42,740 nucleotides of DNA, from the NCBI GenBank assembly GCA_017886645.1, contig JAGHJM010000053.1:1-42740 (forward strand), read 5' to 3'. Source of the DNA: Clostridia bacterium. GTDB lineage: Bacteria > Bacillota > Clostridia > TANB77 > CAG-508. The position numbers and the translations under genes are program-made. Below, one piece after another: positions 28,676-36,155 of the stretch (its first letter is position 1; each line of letters begins with the position of its first letter). The notes below the pieces were generated by a model. The model saw nothing but the letters and a program-made list of their open reading frames with translations, was not told the DNA's origin and made no database searches.

Positions 28676-28927
28676 TTGACCCAAAGTCTTAGTGATATAA
28701 TAAGAACTGAAAGTTTATTTGAAAAGTTAAAAAGAAAGATAAAAGGAACAAAAAGATTACCACCATATAGTGATGTAGTGGGTAATCAAGAAAGAAAAGT
28801 TGCAATAATGTCTTGGAAATTACAGCCAGAAGAAAATGCAAAAGGAGTAAGAACGATTGGGGAAGGAAACAATAAAAAAATAGTAGAAGCAGAAATAGAT
28901 GATAGCAATGAAAAAGAAGAGAGATAA
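28676..28927 (+). CDS. Small unknown charged protein, possibly an orphaned second cistron
   Basis: The 83-residue frame starts with a TTG one base after the stop of the preceding remnant, which suggests former translational coupling. No good ribosome binding site is present. The product is soluble and basic in the first half (LFEKLKRKIKGTKRLPP) and acidic at the end (EAEIDDSNEKEER), with a middle section SDVVGNQERKVAIMSWKLQ. I recognise no family. It may be intact or itself a fragment. The perfect terminator at 28952 closes it. Confidence 0.45.
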   Translation: MTQSLSDIIRTESLFEKLKRKIKGTKRLPPYSDVVGNQERKVAIMSWKLQPEENAKGVRTIGEGNNKKIVEAEIDDSNEKEER

Positions 28928-28951
28928 TTATTTAGATATAATAAATTTAAT

Positions 28952-28990
28952 AAAAAACAACCTAATACTTACTGTATTAGGTTGTTTTTT
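28952..28990. terminator. Perfect 17-bp bidirectional terminator
   Basis: The arms at 28952-28968 and 28974-28990 are exact complements around CAACCTAATAC / GTATTAGGTTG, with a 5-base loop and A6 / T6 ends. It ends the plus-strand gene at 28927 and also overlaps the last codons of the convergent NUDIX gene, whose stop lies in the loop. Confidence 0.92.
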
Positions 28991-29376
28991 ATACAATATG
29001 GTATAACCTCATTTTTTAAAGTATTAGACAGTGGTTCATTAATACTAGAAGTATCATACCATAAAAATTTTTCAATTTCGTCAGATATACTTAAATCTCC
29101 ATGTAACTTTCCATTATACTTAAAAACATAAAAATGTATTTTTTTAGATGGGTCACTAGTTGCAATTTCGTCAAAATCCATAACTAATTCAAAATTATTT
29201 TCATCAAATATTGCTTTTCCCCCAAGTTCTTCATGGCATTCACGAATAGCAGCTTGCAAAGGTTTTTCTCCATTTTCTACTTTACCACCAATCATTTGAT
29301 AAGTATCTCTTTTTCTAGGTTTATCTATTAACAATTTTTTATCTTTAAAAAACATTGTTCCAACAACTTCTAACAT
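28969..29376 (-). CDS. NUDIX hydrolase
   Basis: It hydrolyses a nucleoside diphosphate linked to another group; the substrate cannot be told. The 135-residue length fits a single NUDIX domain. The NUDIX box is GGKVENGEKPLQAAIRECHE followed by ELGG, matching GX5EX7REUXEEXGU with all metal-binding glutamates. RKRDTYQMIGGK just before it and KKIHFYVFKYNGKLHG after it are typical strands. AAAGGA lies about eight bases before the ATG. The stop codon falls inside the terminator loop. It is the last of three minus-strand genes. Confidence 0.93.
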   Translation of the reverse strand: MLEVVGTMFFKDKKLLIDKPRKRDTYQMIGGKVENGEKPLQAAIRECHEELGGKAIFDENNFELVMDFDEIATSDPSKKIHFYVFKYNGKLHGDLSISDEIEKFLWYDTSSINEPLSNTLKNEVIPYCIKNNLIQ

Positions 29377-29493
29377 AATTTTATTCCTTTCTTATAATAT
29401 TCAAACTATTATTTAAAGCATTTTGATATAGATTTAATGTATGTTGTGATGTTTATTTTATAATATTTAATTTAAAAATAATATTATAATTAT

Positions 29494-29913
29494 TTAAAAA
29501 CTAAATAAATTCAATCCAATCTCTTCGTCAAAATATCTGTCAACTTTTCCGTCAATAATATTAATTACCATTTCACAAGTTGCACTTACAATTGCTTTAT
29601 TTAAATGACCTCCGAATACTTCACCTTTATCATTTCCTGCACTCATATGTATATGTGAGTAAAATTCATCATTCATTGTGTTAATAGTACCGGTTAAAGA
29701 AACTATTTCGAAATTTCCCTTAAAAGTGTTAGAATAATATTTTTTTTCGTCTGTTTTAAAAACTCCAACAGTAAAGTCATTTGTTGCACCAAGTGCATTA
29801 ATATTAGCAAGTGTTATATTTTCCTTTAATGCAATTTCTTTTATCTTTTCTAAAATTTCTTCTCCTTTATCAATTCTTGCTACTATTGTGTTATTAAATT
29901 TTTTATATTCCAT
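29494..29913 (-). CDS. PPC (DUF296) domain protein
   Basis: The 139 residues form one plants-and-prokaryotes-conserved domain, also called the PD1-like DNA-binding domain. Its features are ITLANINALGATNDFTVGVF, the strand EIVSLTGTI, the metal-type histidines in HIHMSAGNDKG and the closing GGHLNKAIVSATCEMVI. These proteins form trimers. Bacterial members have been suggested to bind DNA, but their role is unclear. GGAGG precedes the ATG by about eight bases. It lies 41 bases downstream of the large membrane-protein gene on the same strand. Confidence 0.88.
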   Translation of the reverse strand: MEYKKFNNTIVARIDKGEEILEKIKEIALKENITLANINALGATNDFTVGVFKTDEKKYYSNTFKGNFEIVSLTGTINTMNDEFYSHIHMSAGNDKGEVFGGHLNKAIVSATCEMVINIIDGKVDRYFDEEIGLNLFSF

Positions 29914-29954
29914 TTTTATACCTCCATTTAATTTTTTATTAATTAATTTTAAAT

Positions 29955-31751
29955 TTATAAAATTATGTTACAATTGTTTAAATTTCGTTTTTGTGTCAAA
30001 AATCTCCGTCCCGGTTGACAACCGTTTGACAATAATTTTTTCCTGTTTTTAAAATGCATAATAATTAAGTATATTATATAACAAACTATTGTTAAAGAAG
30101 ATATTACTATGCAAATTTTATGAAGTGTAGTTGCATGATATTCTACATTTATATGTCCATTCATAGATGAATCTAAGCTTACTTGTATAAATCCATTATT
30201 TGATTCAGTTACATCAAGATTTATTTTTTCATTAGAGTTAGCTGGGGTAAAGGTTACTACATAACCTTTATAGTATAAGTATGGAAGTTCTATAATTGTA
30301 TTTTCTTGAACATCTGTTATGTCAAAGTCTAATATTCCATTAATTTTGTTTTCATTTGATATACTAACATTTCCCGAAGTAATGGCTACATTATTATTTC
30401 TGTTCAAAGTGTAATCAAAATTATCAATTGCTTTTTGTGGCCAGTATTCTAAATAAGAAGAATACCTGCTAACTTGCCAAGTGTAGTCTATAATTTCAGG
30501 TTCTTGGTAATATGAATTATCTTTTACAGGATAATCTAGGTCCGATATAAAGTTTAAAGCATAAAAACCTGAAAACGCAACAAGTACAATTGTAATGACT
30601 ACTTTACCAATAATTTTGCTCTTTTCTTGCCATTCTTCCATTAAGGAATTGATTAAAAGCGAAATGTTTATTCCAGTAATTATAGAGAAGAAGAATATTA
30701 TAAATCCAAGCATTCTCCATGGAAATTGTATCATTTGTAATTGATTAGGCATGTAATACCAAGGGATGATGAAGGTTGAAAAAATGCAACACACAATTCC
30801 AGAGATAAACATAAATTTATAAGTAGGAACTTCTTTTGCTTTTTTATAGACAAAAGGCGTAATTATTAAACCAAACAATATTAATACTCCAATATTGTAA
30901 AAGCGTCCTTCTTCACTAATTCCATTAACATGTGAAAAAATTAATTCTAATGGATTTAAGGCGTTATTTTGAACTAAGCTATCTGGATTCATTTTTCTTG
31001 AAAGCTCGAAACTTGTGCTAGACATTTGTTCTACCAAAGGACCATAGAAGAACAAGACAGATAGAATAATTATTAGAGTAGAAATTATTAAACTTTTAAA
31101 AATTTTTTTATCTTTTAGCTTTCTAATATTAGCAAATACATAAAAAAGTCCTATAAAAAAGGTAACTAATGTACTTATGTTGTGAGAAAGTACTAATCCA
31201 ATAGTTCCGAATACATATATATAAGATTTTTCAGTTTTTCCATCAAATAGTAAATAAACACCTCTTAAAACAATTGGGGTAAAAATAAATCCAGCAAGTT
31301 CTCCGACAGCAAGCCTAGTATATGCATTTAACATACGATATGGGGCACACATATAAAGTATGCTAGCAATTAGAGAAGCAAATTTATTGTTAGAAATGGT
31401 TCTTACTAATTGATACATAGTTATTCCAGATAAAACAAATGTAAGAAAAATAAATATTTTCATAGCTGTCACAACATTGTTAGTTAGAAATGCAAATACA
31501 ACATTAATTATAGTTGAAATAGGTGGATAGAACAAATTCCATGCAAAACCAAAATCACGGGAAAAACGTTCAACTATAAATGGACTATTTCCATTTAATA
31601 TTTGTTCAATAGTGCCAATAGTTCTAGAAATATGAAAATCTCCATCATCACCTGTATGAATACCAGGTTGGAATAAAGGAATGCACATTACTAAAGCAAC
31701 TATAACAATTATTAAATAATGCATAATATTATTCGATAGTATTTTTTTCAT
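29955..31751 (-). CDS. Large polytopic membrane protein, PTPS-related/GT-C-like
   Basis: The 598-residue protein has about 10 or more transmembrane helices in the first 400 residues and a beta-rich extracytoplasmic region (about 420-555) before a last helix. The first loop GDDGDFHISRTIGTIEQIL resembles the acidic motif of GT-C glycosyltransferase-like membrane proteins, including the 6-pyruvoyl-tetrahydropterin synthase-related family. Such proteins are thought to transfer sugars from lipid carriers, but nothing here proves activity. AGGGGG lies nine bases before the ATG. The last 20 or so residues are encoded by a palindromic repeat at 29994-30031, so the natural C-terminus seems to have been replaced. 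Confidence 0.8.
   Translation of the reverse strand: MKKILSNNIMHYLIIVIVALVMCIPLFQPGIHTGDDGDFHISRTIGTIEQILNGNSPFIVERFSRDFGFAWNLFYPPISTIINVVFAFLTNNVVTAMKIFIFLTFVLSGITMYQLVRTISNNKFASLIASILYMCAPYRMLNAYTRLAVGELAGFIFTPIVLRGVYLLFDGKTEKSYIYVFGTIGLVLSHNISTLVTFFIGLFYVFANIRKLKDKKIFKSLIISTLIIILSVLFFYGPLVEQMSSTSFELSRKMNPDSLVQNNALNPLELIFSHVNGISEEGRFYNIGVLILFGLIITPFVYKKAKEVPTYKFMFISGIVCCIFSTFIIPWYYMPNQLQMIQFPWRMLGFIIFFFSIITGINISLLINSLMEEWQEKSKIIGKVVITIVLVAFSGFYALNFISDLDYPVKDNSYYQEPEIIDYTWQVSRYSSYLEYWPQKAIDNFDYTLNRNNNVAITSGNVSISNENKINGILDFDITDVQENTIIELPYLYYKGYVVTFTPANSNEKINLDVTESNNGFIQVSLDSSMNGHINVEYHATTLHKICIVISSLTIVCYIIYLIIMHFKNRKKLLSNGCQPGRRFLTQKRNLNNCNIIL
29994..30031. repeat. REP-like palindrome inside the 3' end of the membrane-protein gene
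   Basis: Outer arms TGTCAAA (29994-30000) and TTTGACA (30025-30031) enclose the inner palindrome CGGTTG-A-CAACCG (30012-30024) and a CGTCCC core. The same GGGACG core is present in the repeat at 7516. It is read through as coding sequence at the end of the gene, giving GCQPGRRFLTQKR. Confidence 0.6.
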
Positions 31752-31783
31752 AATAGTAATCCCCCTAAATTTATTTCAAAATG

Positions 31784-31812
31784 ATTATACACCATAGAAA
31801 GGTATTATTCAA
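31784..31812 (-). promoter_or_regulatory. Promoter of the minus-strand membrane protein operon
   Basis: On the minus strand TTGAAT (31807-31812), 17 bases and TATAAT (31784-31789) lie about 33 bases before the start codon. Confidence 0.6.
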
Positions 31813-31938
31813 TAAAGGAATTATAAGATAATACAAAACTTTAAGATTATATTAAAAGATTATAAACTAATTTTTATTTGAATTTATATTATTTTTTTTG
31901 TTATTTAAATCTTAAATATACACATTTGGAAAAAATTA

Positions 31939-31947
31939 TGTTATACT
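31939..31947 (+). promoter_or_regulatory. Extended -10 promoter of ftsY
   Basis: TGTTATACT (31939-31947) lies 32 bases before the leader ATG at 31979. No good -35 box is seen. Bases 31813-31938 are AT-rich and hold no gene. Confidence 0.45.
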
Positions 31948-31978
31948 AAATAATGTATCTTAATTAAGAAGGGAGAAC

Positions 31979-32002
31979 ATGGTTAGTTATAATAAGCCAT
32001 GA
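31979..32002 (+). CDS. Seven-codon leader ORF in frame with ftsY
   Basis: AAGGGAG (31969-31975) is the only good ribosome binding site before ftsY, but it serves the ATG at 31979, whose frame MVSYNKP stops at TGA 32000-32002. That frame is the same as ftsY, which begins four codons later. Ribosomes would have to reinitiate at GTG 32006 or ATG 32012. An ATGA overlap at 31999 starts a second 8-codon frame. Confidence 0.4.
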   Translation: MVSYNKP

Positions 32003-32011
32003 AAAGTGCAA

Positions 32012-32917
32012 ATGGGATTTTTTGATAAATTAAAACAAGGATTAAGCAAAACAAAGCAATCATTTAATGATAAAGTAAATAATGTATTTAGTACATTTAG
32101 AAAAGTAGATGAAGAATTATTAGAAGAATTGGAAGAAGCTTTAATAATGTCAGATGTTGGAGTTGAAACATCAACTAAAATTATAAATAATTTAAGAGAT
32201 AAAATAAAAAAACAAAATATTAAAGAAGCTGAAGAGGTAAAACAAGCATTAAGAGAAGAAATACAAGAAATATTTGATTCAATTGATAATTCTTTACATT
32301 TAGAAACAACACCATCTGTTATATTAGTTGTTGGAGTTAATGGAGTTGGAAAAACTACATCAATAGGAAAGATTGCTAATAGATTAAAACAAGATGGAAA
32401 AAAAGTAATTATTGCAGCAGCAGATACTTTTAGAGCAGCAGCAGTAGAACAATTAGAAATATGGGCAGATAGAGCAGGGTGTCAAATTGTAAAAAAAGAC
32501 GAAGGGGCAGATCCTGCATCTGTTGTATATGATGCCATAGATATAGCTAAAAAAGAAAATGCAGATGTTTTAATATGTGATACAGCAGGAAGATTACACA
32601 ATAAAAAGTATTTAATGGATGAGCTAGAAAAGATAAAAAGAGTAATAAATAAAGAATTACCAGAGGCATCAAAAGAAGTATTGCTAGTAATAGATGCAAC
32701 TACAGGACAAAATGCAATATTACAAGTACAGGCATTTAAAGAAACAGTAGATATTACTGGACTTATTCTTACTAAATTAGATGGTACAGCAAAAGGCGGA
32801 GTTGTAATAGGAATTACAAATGAAAATCAAATGCCTGTTAAATTTATAGGTGTTGGAGAGCAAATAGATGATATGGAAGTCTTTAATAGTAAAGATTTTG
32901 TGGATGCAATTATATAA
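32012..32917 (+). CDS. ftsY: Signal recognition particle receptor FtsY
   Basis: FtsY is the SRP receptor GTPase that docks ribosome-nascent-chain complexes at the membrane. The 301-residue form has a short N-terminal helix (MGFFDKLKQGL) and lacks the long acidic A domain of enterobacteria, as is normal for Firmicutes. The N domain has DEELLEELEEALIMSDVG. The G domain has G1 GVNGVGKTTSIGKIA, the insertion-box motif DTFRAAAVEQL, G3 DTAGRLHNKK, G4 TKLDGTAKGG and the closing GVGEQIDDMEVF. The ATG at 32012 fits the family N-terminus; the GTG at 32006 adds two residues. Neither has its own strong ribosome binding site, so translation probably depends on the leader ORF. Confidence 0.95.
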   Translation: MGFFDKLKQGLSKTKQSFNDKVNNVFSTFRKVDEELLEELEEALIMSDVGVETSTKIINNLRDKIKKQNIKEAEEVKQALREEIQEIFDSIDNSLHLETTPSVILVVGVNGVGKTTSIGKIANRLKQDGKKVIIAAADTFRAAAVEQLEIWADRAGCQIVKKDEGADPASVVYDAIDIAKKENADVLICDTAGRLHNKKYLMDELEKIKRVINKELPEASKEVLLVIDATTGQNAILQVQAFKETVDITGLILTKLDGTAKGGVVIGITNENQMPVKFIGVGEQIDDMEVFNSKDFVDAII

Positions 32918-32935
32918 TAATTGAAAGGAGATTGT

Positions 32936-35824
32936 ATGGAAGAGAAAGATACTAAAAATACGACAAATTCAAATCAAAAAGAAAACAAGACGAAAAATAA
33001 AAGGAGTAGAATGTATCTTGTACTATTATTTATTGCATTAACTGCAATAATAATGTATGTAATTTATAGGGGAGAATATTTAGAAATTTTAGAATTAGGA
33101 GAAAATTATTTACCAATATTTTGGCAAAACATTACATATGGTGCAATAACATTTTTGGTAAACTTTTTAATAATATTTATATTAGTATATATTGTAAATA
33201 GGACTATAAAACGTGGTCTAAAAATGTTTTTTGACCAAGAAAAGAAACCAATGCATAAAATATTAAACAAATCACTTGCACTAGTTATAGCAATAGTAAC
33301 AAGCTTTTTTACATCAACAATCCTACTTGATAAAGTAATGCTATTTTTCAATAGTGCAGGATTTGGAATAAATGATCCTGTACTTAACTATGACATTGGC
33401 TATTTTGTATTCCAAAAACCATTCATAGAATTTATACTAATATATATGATGGCGGTAGTAGTAGGACTTACAATATATATGGCATTATATTATGTAATTG
33501 CAATAAATCACTATTTTGATGGAGTAGATAGAGAAACTTTAAAGAAAAGTGGATTAATAAAACAGGCACTTATAAATCTTAGAATTCTAGCTGTATTATT
33601 AGGAATATTTATAATAGTACAAACTCAAGGAATAGGAACACAAAAATTTCTAACTCTTGAGCAAGATAATATATCATATGCATTATATGGAGCCGGAGTA
33701 ACTGATACAACAATTCAATTATGGGGATATAGAATGTTGGCAATAGTTCTAATAATATCTATATTTATGACTGTTAAATATATAAAAGAAAAGAAGACAA
33801 AAAAAATATTATTTTCACTTATGGTTGTACCAGCATATTTAATAGTAATGTTTGTTGTACTATTTGGATTCCAACTAATTTTTGTTGATTCTAATGAATT
33901 AGATAAAGAAAAAGCAAATATTGAAAATAACATTACTTATACAAAACAAGCTTATAATATTAATATAGAAGAAATTGATTTAGTAGATGAAGGAAATATT
34001 ACACAAGAAGATATACAAAATCAAAAAGAAGTATTAGACAACATTGCTTTAGTAAATAAAGATATTGTTTTACAAGACTTAAATGCTTTGTATACAAATA
34101 AGGGATATTATGTTTATAGAAATACGCAAATTGCCAAAAAGGCTATAAATGGAAAAGAACAATTAGTATATATATCACCAAGAGAAATTATAAGTAGTGA
34201 AGGAACTTATAATAATAAAACATATGAATATACACATGGTTATGGGGCAATTGTAACATCTGCAACTTCAATAGATTCTAAAGGAAATTTGGTAAACTTA
34301 CAAAAAAGTTTTACAAACGAAGATAATGTGCTTAATATTTCTGAACCTAGAATATATTTTGGAACAGAAACAAACGATACAGTTGTAACAAATAGTAAAA
34401 CTAAAAAGGAATTTGATTATCCTGTAACTGAAAATGGAAATGTTTCTAATACAGAAAATACATATGATGGAAAAGCAGGATTGCAATTAGGATTTTTAGA
34501 TAGACTTATATTGTCTATAAAAGAACAAGACTTAAAATTGGCATTTTCAAGTGATGTTACAGCAGAAAGTAAAATTTTAATAAATAGAAATATTATTCAG
34601 AGAGCTCAAACATTAATGCCAGATTTAATTTATGATGAGAATCCATATATAATCATAGATGAAAATGGAGAAATATGGTGGGTAATAGATGCTTATACTA
34701 CTTCCAATAATTATCCGTATTCACAAAAAATAACAATAGAAACAACAGAGGGAAGAAGAGAAATAAATTATATAAGAAATTCTATAAAAGTTCTAATTAA
34801 TGCTTATGATGGAACAATTAATTTCTACATAACAGATAAGACGGATCCAATAGCTATGGCTTACTATAATTTATATGAAGGTTTATTTGTAGATAAAGAT
34901 ACAGAAATACCAGAATATATCAGTAGTCAGTTTATATATCCAGAATTTTTATATAAAATTCAAGCAGAAATAATTACTAGATATCATAATGTACAACCAG
35001 ATGTATTATATAGAAGCGATGATGTATGGAGTATAGCAACTAATAATTTGAGTAAAGTTTCTACTAAAACAGGTACTGAAATAGAGCCATATTATACAAT
35101 GGTAAAAACAGTGGACTCAGATGAGGCAGAGCTAGGACTAGTAGTACCATATACACCATATAATAAGCAAAATATGATTTCATATATGGTTGGAACATAT
35201 AGCAATGGACAGCCAGAGCTTAAAATATACAAATATCCTTCAGATAGTAATGTACTAGGACCAATGCAATTAAATACTCAGTTAGAACAAGATGAACAAA
35301 TATCACAAGAAATAGAAAGCTTAAATGCAACGGGAACAAAAATAACAAAATATTTAATAGCTGTACCAATAAATAATAAAATATTGTATATAGAACCTAT
35401 ATATCAACAATATATTAATGAAGAAGATTCTTTACCAACATTAAAGAAAGTTATTGCAGCAGCTGGAAATAAAGTAGCAATAGGAAATGATTTGGCATCA
35501 GCATTAACAAATTTAGTATCACAATATGCTGTAGATATAGAAGTAGAAAATACCGATAATATAGAGGATTTAATAGATGCTATAATTAGGGCTAATGAAA
35601 ATTTAAAACAATCAAATGAAAACAATGATTGGACAATGATTGGAAAAGATATGGATAAATTACAAAGCTTAATAGAACAATTAGATGTTTTAGTTCAAGA
35701 ACAAGAGCAAGAAAATGAAGAAAATCAAGAAAATACGTTAACAAACGAAACAAACGAAATCTCTAATGATATTAATGAGCAAAGCATTAGCAATACTGTA
35801 CAAAATTATATATCTAGTGAATAA
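32936..35824 (+). CDS. UPF0182 family large membrane protein
   Basis: The 962-residue protein has the UPF0182 (COG1615) layout. About seven transmembrane helices lie in residues 25-310, followed by a large extracytoplasmic domain starting near NIENNITYTKQAYNINIEEI. The conserved core includes YISPREI, YTHGYGAIVT, EPRIYFG, LQLGFLDRLILSI, DENPYIIIDENGEIWWVIDAYTTS, NYIRNSIKVLINAYDGTINFYI and RYHNVQPDVLYRSDDVWSI. The C-terminal 60 residues are Gln/Glu/Asn-rich. I start at the ATG at 32936, five bases after AAAGGAG; the frame is open to a TTG at 32921. The biochemical role of the family is unknown. It follows ftsY by 18 bases. Confidence 0.9.
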   Translation: MEEKDTKNTTNSNQKENKTKNKRSRMYLVLLFIALTAIIMYVIYRGEYLEILELGENYLPIFWQNITYGAITFLVNFLIIFILVYIVNRTIKRGLKMFFDQEKKPMHKILNKSLALVIAIVTSFFTSTILLDKVMLFFNSAGFGINDPVLNYDIGYFVFQKPFIEFILIYMMAVVVGLTIYMALYYVIAINHYFDGVDRETLKKSGLIKQALINLRILAVLLGIFIIVQTQGIGTQKFLTLEQDNISYALYGAGVTDTTIQLWGYRMLAIVLIISIFMTVKYIKEKKTKKILFSLMVVPAYLIVMFVVLFGFQLIFVDSNELDKEKANIENNITYTKQAYNINIEEIDLVDEGNITQEDIQNQKEVLDNIALVNKDIVLQDLNALYTNKGYYVYRNTQIAKKAINGKEQLVYISPREIISSEGTYNNKTYEYTHGYGAIVTSATSIDSKGNLVNLQKSFTNEDNVLNISEPRIYFGTETNDTVVTNSKTKKEFDYPVTENGNVSNTENTYDGKAGLQLGFLDRLILSIKEQDLKLAFSSDVTAESKILINRNIIQRAQTLMPDLIYDENPYIIIDENGEIWWVIDAYTTSNNYPYSQKITIETTEGRREINYIRNSIKVLINAYDGTINFYITDKTDPIAMAYYNLYEGLFVDKDTEIPEYISSQFIYPEFLYKIQAEIITRYHNVQPDVLYRSDDVWSIATNNLSKVSTKTGTEIEPYYTMVKTVDSDEAELGLVVPYTPYNKQNMISYMVGTYSNGQPELKIYKYPSDSNVLGPMQLNTQLEQDEQISQEIESLNATGTKITKYLIAVPINNKILYIEPIYQQYINEEDSLPTLKKVIAAAGNKVAIGNDLASALTNLVSQYAVDIEVENTDNIEDLIDAIIRANENLKQSNENNDWTMIGKDMDKLQSLIEQLDVLVQEQEQENEENQENTLTNETNEISNDINEQSISNTVQNYISSE

Positions 35825-35834
35825 AATTAAATAA

Positions 35835-35863
35835 AAAATCCACCCTAATAATGGGTGGATTTT
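35835..35863 (+). terminator. Hairpin after UPF0182 that also covers the next ribosome binding site
   Basis: AAAATCCACCC / GGGTGGATTTT (35835-35845 with 35853-35863) has a 7-base loop and a weak T-tail. Its right arm contains GGTGG, the only ribosome binding site for the ATG at 35865, so it can act as terminator, translational gate or both. Confidence 0.6.
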
Positions 35864-35864
35864 A

Positions 35865-36155
35865 ATGTTTAAAAGAACAAAGATGGAAAAAATATTGGTA
35901 GAAAATTTAGAAAAAATAAATAAAACTCTAGCTAGAAATAATGTGCTAGAGTTAGTCGAACTATTAGGGGATAAGAAGAAACTATTTGTTAGAAATTTAA
36001 TTACAGGAATTTTCAAAGGAATAGGTATAGGTATAGGGGTGACAGTTATAACTGCTATATTAATAATACTACTTCAGAAAATAGTTGCTCTTAATATACC
36101 AGTAATAGGAGAGTTTATTTCAGATATTGTTGATATAGTACAAAATAGTAGATAG
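35865..36155 (+). CDS. DUF5665 family small membrane protein
   Basis: The 96-residue protein matches the DUF5665 layout. The N-terminus is helical and soluble (LVENLEKINKTLARNNVLEL). The family-like ELLGDKKKLFVRNLITGIFKG follows. One transmembrane helix (about 47-70, IGIGIGVTVITAILIILLQKIV) leads to a C-terminal amphipathic region ending GEFISDIVDIVQN. The function is unknown. Two starts are possible: ATG 35865, whose ribosome binding site is in a hairpin, or ATG 35883, which fits the family length better. Its stop is directly adjacent to the stop of the convergent mutS2 gene. Confidence 0.8.
   Translation: MFKRTKMEKILVENLEKINKTLARNNVLELVELLGDKKKLFVRNLITGIFKGIGIGIGVTVITAILIILLQKIVALNIPVIGEFISDIVDIVQNSR

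Noticed and set aside
28077..29500. Attachment-site duplication of the tRNA-Thr 3' end
   Set aside because: I looked for a second copy of the last bases of the tRNA (such as TTATTGGCTCCA) downstream and saw none in the window, so an att pair is not supported.
31979..32917. UGA recoding (stop read as an amino acid) at the ftsY leader
   Set aside because: Tryptophan is encoded by TGG throughout the window and no other gene needs UGA as sense, so reinitiation or a short leader peptide is simpler.
35738..36016. 92-codon minus-strand frame across the UPF0182/DUF5665 junction
   Set aside because: It reads through the hairpin and two supported genes and shows only low-complexity composition.
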